NCBI GenBank assembly: GCA_035627675.1
Contig: DASPLH010000119.1
Location: 1 to 38,396 of the forward strand
From: DASPLH01 sp035627675
Lineage (GTDB): Bacteria > Acidobacteriota > Terriglobia > Terriglobales > Acidobacteriaceae
Reading direction: 5' to 3'
DNA: 38,396 nt
Shown here: positions 31,677 to 38,396 of the stretch, piece by piece
Numbering within the stretch: position 1 is the stretch's first letter
How the letters are laid out: each line of letters opens with the position of its first letter
The notes under the pieces: model-generated
The model's input: the letters and a program-made list of their open reading frames with translations, nothing else
What the model was told of the DNA's origin: nothing
The model's database searches: none
Program-made: the position numbers and the translations under genes

Positions 31677-32165
31677 TTAGCGTTTCTTACTGCACTCTCC
31701 GCACACGCCGTGAACCTCTATCGAGTAACGCTGCACATGGAAGCCCTTGGGCAGCGGGCCGCGATAGGCGAGTCCATCGAGCTTTTCGTCGTCGATGTCC
31801 TCGATGCTGCGGCACTCGGTACAGACCAGGTGATGGTGCGGACGGGAATTCGGGTCAATGCGAAGGGACCGGTGATGCAGACTGACCTCATGCACAATCC
31901 CAGCGGCGATGAACGCGTTGAGCGTCTTGTAAACCGTCGCGAGCGACATCGAGGGAATCTGCCGATGCACGCGCTCGTAGATCTGCTCGGGGCTCGGATG
32001 CCCATGCATGGACATCACCGCCTGGTAGATCACGGCGCGCTGGTGAGTCGCCGCCAACCCGTGCTTGTGACACAGCTCGCGGAAGTCAACGTCCTGCCGG
32101 ATTGCGGCACGCGCCGCGCCCGGCGCATTGGCCTGTTGCTTCCGTGCTCGTGGTTGGGCGGTCAC
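31677..32165 (-). CDS. perR: PerR-type Fur-family peroxide-sensing repressor
   Basis: A 162-residue Fur-superfamily repressor. The winged helix includes SLATVYKTLN (about 74-83). Structural zinc sites CTEC (115-118) and CGEC (155-158) are both present. At the regulatory metal site the sequence is RID (Asp104) before HHH, which aligns with Asp85 of Bacillus PerR, where Fur proteins have Glu; His56, His110 and His112 fit the other ligands. This, and linkage to ahpC, favours PerR over Fur. GTG 32165 is the apparent start; a later start is possible since the first 25 residues are unconserved. A palindrome at 32205 suggests autoregulation. Confidence 0.9.
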   Translation of the reverse strand: MTAQPRARKQQANAPGAARAAIRQDVDFRELCHKHGLAATHQRAVIYQAVMSMHGHPSPEQIYERVHRQIPSMSLATVYKTLNAFIAAGIVHEVSLHHRSLRIDPNSRPHHHLVCTECRSIEDIDDEKLDGLAYRGPLPKGFHVQRYSIEVHGVCGECSKKR

Positions 32166-32204
32166 ACTGGAATAGATGAGCGGAATTGGAAAAGGATTCG
32201 AGTT

Positions 32205-32216
32205 TAATAATTATTA
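32205..32216 (-). promoter_or_regulatory. PerR/Fur-box-like AT-rich palindrome upstream of perR
   Basis: TAATAATTATTA is a perfect 12-bp palindrome in a 15-bp AT-only run (TTTAATAATTATTAT, 32203-32217) within GC-rich surroundings. It resembles the 7-1-7 PerR consensus TTATAATnATTATAA, 40 bp before the perR start codon. It probably overlaps the operon promoter. Confidence 0.65.
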
Positions 32217-32328
32217 TCCGTCCCGTTTCGGGATGGGAGAGCCCGCGGCAGAACGGCGGCCGTGGCCGGCAAGCGTTCGATCCGTGGCCTGCACCGTGTG
32301 CGCTACACTCTGCGCTACACTGGGGCGC

Positions 32329-32505
32329 ATGGCTCGCAAGAAGAGGACGCAGGTGTTCAGCAAGACGAAGGCCGTGAAATCGGCTGCGCGCCAGGCGGTC
32401 GGCACGCCTCCGCCGACACGCGAGATTCCGGACGCGAAGTCGCGCCAGCGACGCCGCGCGGCCAAGCACAAACCCACCATGGGTGATCTAATTTCGGGCG
32501 AGTGA
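32329..32505 (+). CDS. Small basic protein of unknown function
   Basis: 58 residues from ATG 32329, MARKKRTQVFSKTKAVKSAA..., then PPPTREIPDAKSRQRRRAAKHKP and TMGDLISGE. It is very basic, with no membrane helix or signal, and could bind nucleic acid. The longer in-frame start at 32176 crosses the PerR box region and looks non-coding. Just upstream, CGCTACACTCTGCGCTACAC is an 11-bp tandem duplication containing TACACT, a -10-like sequence. It converges on the CPBP gene with 11 bp between stops. No family recognised. Confidence 0.5.
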   Translation: MARKKRTQVFSKTKAVKSAARQAVGTPPPTREIPDAKSRQRRRAAKHKPTMGDLISGE

Positions 32506-32516
32506 CCGGCGGCAGC

Positions 32517-33200
32517 TTACTTCGGGACGTACCGCGAGTATCCCCAGCCGACGCGCATGTGGTGGTGCACATCTTCCGGAACCGCGACGGCGAAGGCGAG
32601 TCCCAGGATGACGTGCGCCACCGCCAGCAGGTACACGTTGCGATAGCGCGCGAAGGCCAGCGTGAAGAGGATGCCCGCCGCGAGGGTGGCAATCGTCAGC
32701 ACGGGATTCGGCAGGTGCGCGAAGCCGAAGAGTCCTGCACACGCGAGCACGGCAATGCGCGTTCCCAGCGCTCGCTCCACGCCCACAAACAGGAAGGATT
32801 GCAACATGAACTGCTGCTCCAGGGCCCAGACCAGATAGAGCGATGTGCGCAGCAGAACGGTCGTGTTGGACGCGAGCGGCTGGAGCGTTCCGAAGGCCGC
32901 TGAGAGCATCACCATGCCTGTCGCGACACAGGCGGCGGCAACCACGATCCACGCGCCGCGGCGGAACGCGCCGAGGTCCAACCCAAGCTGCCGCATCGGC
33001 AGCCGGCGCAGGAAGGTCACCACGACCATGCTGAGCAGGGCGACCGCACCGACCACGATTTGCCGCCGAGGAGGACTCCAGATCGCCCACAGCAGCAGGA
33101 CATAGCAGCCGGCCACGAGCAGTCCTTCGCGCAGCCGAACGCGAGAGGGAAGCGCAGCATGCGCCTCGTGCACAGAGAAGAAGGGAGTCGTCAGGCTCAC
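32517..33200 (-). CDS. CPBP-family intramembrane protease-like membrane protein
   Basis: A 227-residue membrane protein with about six hydrophobic helices. Its C-terminal half resembles the CPBP (CAAX-processing/bacteriocin-processing, Abi) glutamic protease family. Motif 1 would be ALEQQFMLQSFL, motif 2 FGFAHLPN, and motif 3 AHVILGLAFAV. The usual EExxxR of motif 1 is replaced by EQxxxxQ, so the general-base Glu is kept but the second Glu and the Arg are lost, and activity is doubtful. The start is an apparent GTG at 33200; no clear ribosome-binding site is visible. Separated from the large lipoprotein gene upstream by a terminator. Confidence 0.75.
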   Translation of the reverse strand: MSLTTPFFSVHEAHAALPSRVRLREGLLVAGCYVLLLWAIWSPPRRQIVVGAVALLSMVVVTFLRRLPMRQLGLDLGAFRRGAWIVVAAACVATGMVMLSAAFGTLQPLASNTTVLLRTSLYLVWALEQQFMLQSFLFVGVERALGTRIAVLACAGLFGFAHLPNPVLTIATLAAGILFTLAFARYRNVYLLAVAHVILGLAFAVAVPEDVHHHMRVGWGYSRYVPK

Positions 33201-33233
33201 GCAAACTTCGATGCGGAGCCAGAGTAGCCAACG

Positions 33234-33257
33234 AAAAGGGCGACCCGAAGGTCGCCC
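33234..33257 (-). terminator. Rho-independent terminator of the metzincin/Ig-lipoprotein operon
   Basis: A perfect 8-bp stem (GGGCGACC/GGTCGCCC) with a CGAA tetraloop. On the minus strand it is followed by TTTTCGTT. It lies 50 bp past the last stop of the three-gene unit. Confidence 0.85.
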
Positions 33258-33306
33258 CGGAAAATACAGCGGCTCACATCCAGCCTTCTACGGAAAAACC
33301 GCCTGC

Positions 33307-36042
33307 CTATGGCGACGGCCGCACCGTCATCGTAACCACCCCGGTAGCCACCTGCGCCGGAGTAGCCGCGTCGGTTACCTGGACGGTGAACGAATACGTC
33401 CCGGCAGTCGTAGGCCTGCCGGTGAGTGCGCCATCACTGCGTAATTCCAGCCCAGGAGGCAGAGACCCTGCGATGGCGGCCCACCGGAACCTCGGCGTGC
33501 TGGAGGACGGCGTGCCGCCCTTCGCCTTTAGCTCTGTAATGTAGTCCCATCCAACATACGCGTCGGAGACTGTCGAGGTCGCAACGGACAACGGACCTGC
33601 GGAGACTGCCAGGCTGTATTGCCGACTCGTGCTGGACAAACCGTCCCACACGCTCACGGAGAAATCGAACGTGCCTGTCTGCTCCGGCACGCCCGAGATC
33701 GTTGCCGTCCCATTGTTGATTAATAGACCTCGTGGCACGGAGCCGTAGATCACCCACGTCCGATGCGCACGCCCGCCTTCGCTTGCGAATGTTACCGAGT
33801 AAGGATCTCCGGTGACCGCTGAAGGGATGGACTCCGTGATGATCTTGAACGGAGCAACCACCTGAATGGACGATCCGATCGTGGTTGTTTGCGGCGGGTT
33901 CGCCGAGTCTGAGGCTTGAATCTCAAACTGGTACGTTCCAACCGTGGTGGGCACGCCAGTCACCTGCCCGCCCGCCGTCATAGTCAACCCCGGCGGCAGC
34001 GTGCCGGAGTGGACGTTCAACGTTGGGGTGCCGGTACCTCCGCCGACCATGATCTGGCCGGTGTAGTTCTTCCCGGTGACTGCGCCCCCGAGATTCGAGT
34101 ACAGATAGAGCCTCGGCACAAGCCCTTCGCTGCTGATCTCGTAGTGCATGTCGGGACGTGCGTCACCGCGGAAGTCGAGCACGTGTGCGTAGAACGTGGT
34201 CTGCGTGCCCGGCGTCCCGGGTACCTTGAACTCCAGGCGGGAGGATATGTCTTCCCCGAGCTGGATGTCGTCGTTCATGCACGTGTCGTCATACGCCTGT
34301 GGTGTCGTGTCCTTGGCGATAAGGTCGGTGGGCGGCGTGTCATCTCCTGGGTCTATGCACGTCTTGTAGAGAACGCCGCTCGCATCCAGAACCTCCAGGA
34401 CAGAATCAAGGTTGCCGTGTGCACGGACGTGGAGCTTCACGATGGCGCCGGCATCGGCGACCAACCTGTAGTAGTCGGTGTCTGGATTGGGTGTGTACAC
34501 CGGGTCGGCATAAGGCGAGACGCTGAGGCTCGACAACAGGGCCATGTTGTCGGCGGGAGTTGCCGTCGCAATCGTGTCGTTGCGGCGGAGGGGATGGCTC
34601 TCCACTCGAATCGCCAGTGCCGCCGTATGTGACTGAGCAGGACTCGCCGAATCGGTGACCGTAAACCTTGGACGGAATACGCCGGCGGTCTGCGGGGTTC
34701 CCGCGATCTTCCCGGTGGCGGTTACCGACAACCCGGGCGGGAGTCCGGCGTCCACAGACCATCGATACGGCGGAGTCCCACTGCGACCGAACAGCTGCGC
34801 TGCGTACGGGCTGCCCAGACCTGCATTAGGCAGGGATTCCGTTCCGACGAAGACCGGGCGGGGCAGGACCGTCAAACTGTACAACTGCCTCCAGACTTGC
34901 GGAGGCGTCGCGGAGTCCTGTAGTTCCACGCCGAAGTTGTAAGTCCCCTGCGCTGTCGGAATGCCAAAGATCCCATTCGATTGGATCTGTAGCCCTGGGG
35001 GAAGTGTGCCGCTGAGCAACCGGCTGTTCAGTTTGACAGCTCCCCCGATCGCGCGCAGGCTCTGAGAGTGGTACTCGTTGTACCGCGCATCCTCCAGAGT
35101 AGCGTTCTCGACGCGCAAGACATCGTAGATGTTCAGGTATTTGACGGTGTTCAACACCGCGGGTGGCACGCTCGAGTCCCGTATCACGACAGGCGAATAC
35201 CCGGCCCAGGGCTCCAGCGCGGTTCCGGACACGATCCCTGTTCCGGTATCCAACGACAGTCCCCGCGGAAGCCGGCTCGTGTCTATCTCCCAGGTGATCG
35301 GTGGAGTCCCGTTCGCCACCGGTATCCCGCTGCTGTACGGGCGTCCGACGACGCCGAAGTCCGATGGTGGGGGAAGAAGGGCGAACTTCGTATCCACAAC
35401 CACCGGCACGTCCACCACGGCGCTCTGGCTCGGTATGAGACTGTCTTCGACCGTGATCCGGAGAGGGTATGTGCCGGCAGTCGTTGGCGTGCCTTGGAGC
35501 ACCGCGGTCCAATCCGAGTTCTTAAGCATCATGCCCGGAACAGTGCCTTCAATCTTGAACTTGTAAGGTGCCTTGCCCGCATTCGGTTGCGCTAGAAAGG
35601 TGTAATCGTATGGAACCGAGCGGGTCACAGTCACACTCGGACTCGCCTGCAAGGTCAGTAGGTCAAAGACTCTCAACTCAAACGAACGGCCGAAAGTCTG
35701 GGGCGGACTGTCCGAGTCCTTGACGCGAACATCGATTGCAAAGTGGCCCGAGGCGGTCGGCGTGCCCGAGATCGTGCCGTTCGCACTGAGAGTGAGGCCG
35801 GGGGGCATGCTCTCGGCGGACCAGGTCAGCGCACCAACACCTCCCGTCGCCGTCAGAGTGGTCGAGTAGCTTCTGCCGGTGACCCCCTCAGGGATGCTCG
35901 TTTGCGAGATGCTTAGTGTCGGATTCGGCGGAGGCGTGACCGTCCCGCCTGGCGAGCTTCCACCGCCGCCGCAACCTGTCAGGGAAACTGATGCCAGCAA
36001 CAACAGGGCTGACGCAAACCTTAGGCAAGGACGGGAGATCAT
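33307..36042 (-). CDS. Large surface lipoprotein with eight Ig-like (He_PIG) repeats and a central PPC-like domain
   Basis: 911 residues. The lipobox LTGC (Cys24) is followed by a Gly/Ser/Pro linker. Five Ig-like repeats (about 42-127, 128-217, 218-307, 308-393, 395-482) carry the GLPPGL...G.I.GTPT.AGTY pattern of putative-Ig/cadherin-like domains. A different, Asp-rich domain follows (about 483-640, DTDYYRLVADAGAIVKLHVR...LDSVLEVLDASG). It resembles the jelly-roll pre-peptidase C-terminal (PPC) domain and includes a Cys pair (562, 588). Three more Ig-like repeats (644-729, 731-814, 815-908) end the protein. ATG 36042 overlaps the metzincin stop (ATGA). Probably anchored outside the cell as an adhesin or substrate-binding scaffold; inferred. 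Confidence 0.88.
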   Translation of the reverse strand: MISRPCLRFASALLLLASVSLTGCGGGGSSPGGTVTPPPNPTLSISQTSIPEGVTGRSYSTTLTATGGVGALTWSAESMPPGLTLSANGTISGTPTASGHFAIDVRVKDSDSPPQTFGRSFELRVFDLLTLQASPSVTVTRSVPYDYTFLAQPNAGKAPYKFKIEGTVPGMMLKNSDWTAVLQGTPTTAGTYPLRITVEDSLIPSQSAVVDVPVVVDTKFALLPPPSDFGVVGRPYSSGIPVANGTPPITWEIDTSRLPRGLSLDTGTGIVSGTALEPWAGYSPVVIRDSSVPPAVLNTVKYLNIYDVLRVENATLEDARYNEYHSQSLRAIGGAVKLNSRLLSGTLPPGLQIQSNGIFGIPTAQGTYNFGVELQDSATPPQVWRQLYSLTVLPRPVFVGTESLPNAGLGSPYAAQLFGRSGTPPYRWSVDAGLPPGLSVTATGKIAGTPQTAGVFRPRFTVTDSASPAQSHTAALAIRVESHPLRRNDTIATATPADNMALLSSLSVSPYADPVYTPNPDTDYYRLVADAGAIVKLHVRAHGNLDSVLEVLDASGVLYKTCIDPGDDTPPTDLIAKDTTPQAYDDTCMNDDIQLGEDISSRLEFKVPGTPGTQTTFYAHVLDFRGDARPDMHYEISSEGLVPRLYLYSNLGGAVTGKNYTGQIMVGGGTGTPTLNVHSGTLPPGLTMTAGGQVTGVPTTVGTYQFEIQASDSANPPQTTTIGSSIQVVAPFKIITESIPSAVTGDPYSVTFASEGGRAHRTWVIYGSVPRGLLINNGTATISGVPEQTGTFDFSVSVWDGLSSTSRQYSLAVSAGPLSVATSTVSDAYVGWDYITELKAKGGTPSSSTPRFRWAAIAGSLPPGLELRSDGALTGRPTTAGTYSFTVQVTDAATPAQVATGVVTMTVRPSP

Positions 36043-37433
36043 GCGCGCCTCCCGTCTGCGTCGCCGAGTCCCGCAGGTCCGTTCTGTGACGTCTGCTCGA
36101 AGCGGTCGAACCGCTGAGACGGAATGTTGAAGATAATATCGACATCCGTCACTTCCTGTCCTGGAGCAACCGTGACGGTGCCCTTAACCATCCGGTCTTC
36201 CAGGCCAGATTCCCCGTCATCCCAGAACTCCGGATTGACGCCTGAGATGGGAGGCCGAATCGGCCCAATGTCGAACCCCAAATGGATCGCCTCGATCTCC
36301 ACCGTATATGTCCCCGGTGTGACCGTCAGTTCGTAATACCCGATCAGAGCTGGATTGCGCGATCCCGTCGCATCGCCGCCCACGTTGTTGCTGAAAAACC
36401 CGTCAACGCACAAGGGCGATGGTCCTGTGCAGGGCAGGTAGTTCGCCGTGAAGCTTTGTCCGGGGTTCCCCGTGAACCGGAAGCCCGACACGCTCGAAAC
36501 CGCAATGCGTTTCGACTCGTTCGCCGCGGTAGCCGGATCGTCAACCCTGCGGGCGATCACGTTGACGCCCTGGGCTTGCGTGACGCCGTCATAGAACAGC
36601 ACGCGGCCGGTGATCTTCCCGTAGGAGGTGCCGAACGCCGGGCCGGGATACAACTTCGAGATCCACGCCACGTCATCGGACGCCAGCATGGGGAGCCCGA
36701 TCTTCGAGCGCGCCTCGCAGGTCACGTACGGGTACATCAGCGGCAAACCGCCCAGTTCATCCGGCGTGCACCATGAGGCAGCATTGTGGTTGATTTGCGA
36801 GTGGCCGAGGCCCAGCAGGTGCCCAATCTCATGCGTGATCGCCTCATCGAACGAGGCACTTGGAAGCTCCCAGTTGGTTTGGGTGTTCACCCCGTCTTGC
36901 ATCTTGCCGTTCATGACCACCATTGCCGCGTTGATGTGGCCGGCGTCGTCCATCACGCAAGGCCCGGCGAATCCGATCACGCTCTGGTCCATGCCGAGTT
37001 CTATCGTGAGAGATCCGTCCGCATCGAACACGACCGGTGACTGCGTCCCCACGTCGCACGATCCCGACACGTCATTGAACTGCGCCATCGTCGCGACGTC
37101 CGCTCCCTCGACATAGCTTCCTGCGGCCACGATCGTTCCGGCATAGTTGAAGGAGATCTTCGCGGTCGAAACGCTGGACCAAACGGAGAACATCGAGGCC
37201 ACCCTCGTCCGTCCAGCGCTATTCGTGATAACTGCCGCCTTCGTCGTCGGATTCACGCTGAGCGGCCCGGGATCTACGCGGTACTGAATCGGCATCGCCG
37301 CGGGATTCCATACGACGGCTTCGCCTTCCTTGCCGAAGTTGGGCCCACCGACGACCAGGGGTTCACCTGCAAAACTCGAGGCTGCGAAGATCAGTACGGA
37401 GGCAAACGCTGCTGCGGTGCGCCAGAGGTTCAT
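36039..37433 (-). CDS. Secreted metzincin (matrixin-like) metalloprotease
   Basis: 464 residues with a signal peptide (MNLWRTAAAFASVLIFAASSFA). The zinc site HEIGHLLGLGH (201-211) is the complete metzincin HExxHxxGxxH, and LMYPYV (Met233) is a candidate Met-turn. The N-terminal part with WNPAAMPIQYRVDPGPL is typical of matrixin-like catalytic domains. From about 273 a carboxypeptidase-regulatory-like beta domain (GKITGRVLFYDGVTQAQGVNV) follows, then a long beta-rich C-terminus with no motif I can name. Stop and start overlap by 4 bp with both neighbours, so all three proteins are coupled. The substrate is unknown. Confidence 0.92.
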   Translation of the reverse strand: MNLWRTAAAFASVLIFAASSFAGEPLVVGGPNFGKEGEAVVWNPAAMPIQYRVDPGPLSVNPTTKAAVITNSAGRTRVASMFSVWSSVSTAKISFNYAGTIVAAGSYVEGADVATMAQFNDVSGSCDVGTQSPVVFDADGSLTIELGMDQSVIGFAGPCVMDDAGHINAAMVVMNGKMQDGVNTQTNWELPSASFDEAITHEIGHLLGLGHSQINHNAASWCTPDELGGLPLMYPYVTCEARSKIGLPMLASDDVAWISKLYPGPAFGTSYGKITGRVLFYDGVTQAQGVNVIARRVDDPATAANESKRIAVSSVSGFRFTGNPGQSFTANYLPCTGPSPLCVDGFFSNNVGGDATGSRNPALIGYYELTVTPGTYTVEIEAIHLGFDIGPIRPPISGVNPEFWDDGESGLEDRMVKGTVTVAPGQEVTDVDIIFNIPSQRFDRFEQTSQNGPAGLGDADGRRA

Positions 37434-38023
37434 TGCTGACCTCCGGCCAACTGCCGAATCACTTCCTCGAGTTGTTCGATCGGAACCGGACCGGCCTCAT
37501 GCCCCGACACGGTTCGTGCAGTGGACATCGACAGCCGCGTTCTGGTCTTGCTGTCACGTTTCAAAGCCGTGAAGAGACCGCCGTTGTTCTCTCCGTTGAC
37601 GGCGAGCTTCTTGCCCTGTTGGTCGGTGATGATCCGGAAGCGTCCCTGGGTGAGCCCGACCGGACTGGTGAGCCCGTTCGCGTTGACCTTGTTCATGATC
37701 AGGAGCACTTCGTGCCCCTTGCGGTAGCCGGCGGCGTCCCGGCGATCGCGCGGATCCCAGATGAATTGCCGGAACGTGTAAGTCCGCCCTGTCTTGCCTT
37801 TCAAAACACTTTCGGCCGAGACCGTCACTACGATCGTGTCCAGGTTGGGATATCGCGGATGGGGCTCGGCAAAGGCGCTGATAACGTGCCCACGCACCAC
37901 AACTTCGGATGGAGCCACCAGGTCGTTGAGGCTGCGGTTCTGCGTCAACGCGCCGCGCTGCGCCGCGGCCGCAGTTGCTAAGGCGATTGCGACGATGAGG
38001 AAAGATGCAGTCCTGCGAAACAT
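37430..38023 (-). CDS. Small secreted protein, possible OB/NTR-like fold, coupled to a metzincin
   Basis: 197 residues with a signal peptide (MFRRTASFLIVAIALATAAAAQ). The core SEVVVRGHVISAFAEPHP...TIVVTVSAESVLKGKTG, then GYRKGHEVLLIMN and GLTQGRFRI, reads as a five-strand barrel pattern. I associate this with small secreted proteins encoded next to bacterial matrixins; the fold reminds me of OB/NTR (TIMP-type) domains, which is only a guess. ATG 38023 is chosen because it starts the signal peptide; the long reading to 38359 crosses tandem repeats and is rejected. First gene of the coupled unit. Confidence 0.72.
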   Translation of the reverse strand: MFRRTASFLIVAIALATAAAAQRGALTQNRSLNDLVAPSEVVVRGHVISAFAEPHPRYPNLDTIVVTVSAESVLKGKTGRTYTFRQFIWDPRDRRDAAGYRKGHEVLLIMNKVNANGLTSPVGLTQGRFRIITDQQGKKLAVNGENNGGLFTALKRDSKTRTRLSMSTARTVSGHEAGPVPIEQLEEVIRQLAGGQQ

Positions 38024-38176
38024 GCCGGATACAGTACTGCAGCGAGCAGCAGCTCTCAACAGGTACTTACATCTTGTTCCGAATTCGGATCGGAATTTCG
38101 AATGTAGATACGAAGGTGTGCAGATGCAGAGCGGAAACTGGAGGAATTCATCCAGAATGAATTCTCGTTTGGAGCC
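38024..38176. other. Upstream region of the metzincin operon
   Basis: This 153-bp stretch must hold the operon promoter on the minus strand. It contains a perfect hairpin GAATTCAT-CCAGA-ATGAATTC (38144-38164) and is AT-richer than its surroundings. I cannot assign a confident -35/-10. Together with the repeats to its right it fills the last 373 bp, with no credible gene. Confidence 0.45.
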
Positions 38177-38375
38177 GCCGGAAGAGGTGTGTTGGCGGAA
38201 GCGTGTGCGAGTCGAACACACACCCGTGGAGCGTAATGCTGTGGCCGGAAGAGGTGTGTTGGCGGAAGCGTGTGTGAGTCGAACACACACCCGTGGAGCG
38301 GCACGCTGTGTAACGAGAGGTGTTCTTGGCGGAAGCGTGTGTGAGTCGAACACACCCACGACAGGGCGAACCTGC
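38177..38375. repeat. Three 67-bp imperfect tandem repeats with internal palindromes
   Basis: Units start at 38177, 38244 and 38311. The first two are 67 bp and nearly identical; the third is diverged, especially at its ends. Each contains GTGTGTT...AACACAC (or a variant) as a short inverted repeat around GGCGGAAGCGTGTG. The array sits upstream of the metzincin operon and may continue beyond the window. Confidence 0.85.
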
Positions 38376-38396
38376 CGTGCGCCGGTTTTGAAGACC

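Noticed and set aside
38031..38059. TTGAGA-17-TACTGT promoter for the metzincin operon
   Set aside because: The spacing is right, but the -10 would end 8 bases before the start codon, forcing an almost leaderless message; too weak to call.
38024..38359. N-terminal extension of the first gene of the metzincin operon through the tandem repeats
   Set aside because: The extension is a translation of 67-bp DNA repeats (SHTLPP-type repeats) and would bury the signal peptide starting at 38023.
38177..38375. CRISPR array
   Set aside because: Units are 67 bp, follow one another without unique spacers, and no cas genes are present.
1..38396. tRNA or rRNA genes
   Set aside because: I saw no cloverleaf with a GTTCGANTC-type T-arm and CCA-end acceptor, nor any rRNA core sequence. 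A covariance-model scan would settle this.

Overview
The window is GC-rich bacterial chromosome with short intergenic gaps. It probably comes from an Acidobacteriota soil-type lineage (Solibacter/Bryobacter-like). The reasons are a 1232-residue Oar-like TonB-dependent receptor with an N-terminal carboxypeptidase-regulatory domain, a large lipoprotein of putative-Ig (He_PIG) repeats, CarD, secreted TonB-C-domain proteins, and RAYT transposases with palindromic repeats. The phylum call is an inference from gene content; there is no rRNA here to test it.

Layout. 1-3871 (minus) is the translation cluster rplM-rpsI / rpsB-tsf / pyrH (pyrH cut by the left edge). A REP-associated transposase (RAYT) and its palindromes sit between tsf and pyrH. 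4242-6236 holds two convergent secreted proteins ending in TonB C-terminal domains and a small membrane protein. 6281-9177 (minus) holds manganese catalase, a stand-alone TfoX C-terminal-domain protein and an aldehyde dehydrogenase. 9577-14113 is mostly minus: an FtsX/MacB-type permease, a lipoprotein of probable LolA/LolB-like fold, mltG and ruvX. A small secreted protein on the plus strand converges on ruvX across a nested palindrome. 14220-18590 holds an AI-2E-type exporter, carD (minus), and the coupled run greA - CDP-alcohol phosphatidyltransferase - beta/gamma-crystallin-like secreted protein. 18682-25333 (plus) holds a quinoprotein-like beta-propeller lipoprotein, an isoaspartyl peptidase/asparaginase and the Oar-like receptor. 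25334-26250 is a second RAYT between perfect inverted repeats. 26277-30403 (plus) holds a trans-sulfuration enzyme, an MltD-like transglycosylase with three LysM domains, and an acidic/basic bipartite histone-H1-like protein.

30467-32165 (minus) is a peroxide-defence set, perR-ahpC-ahpD, with an AT-rich PerR/Fur-type palindrome upstream. After a small basic protein and a CPBP-family membrane protein, 33307-38023 (minus) is a three-gene unit joined by two 4-bp ATGA stop/start overlaps. It encodes a small secreted protein of possible OB/NTR-like fold, a secreted metzincin (HExxHxxGxxH) protease, and a 911-residue lipoprotein with eight Ig-like repeats around a PPC-like domain. This coupled secretion cassette is the best candidate for an undescribed system. 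The right edge carries 67-bp tandem repeats with internal palindromes.

Shared themes are oxidative-stress defence (Mn-catalase, PerR/AhpC/AhpD), envelope and peptidoglycan work (MltG, MltD, LolA-like, CPBP, Oar receptor), and at least three palindromic repeat families, two of them physically linked to RAYT genes.
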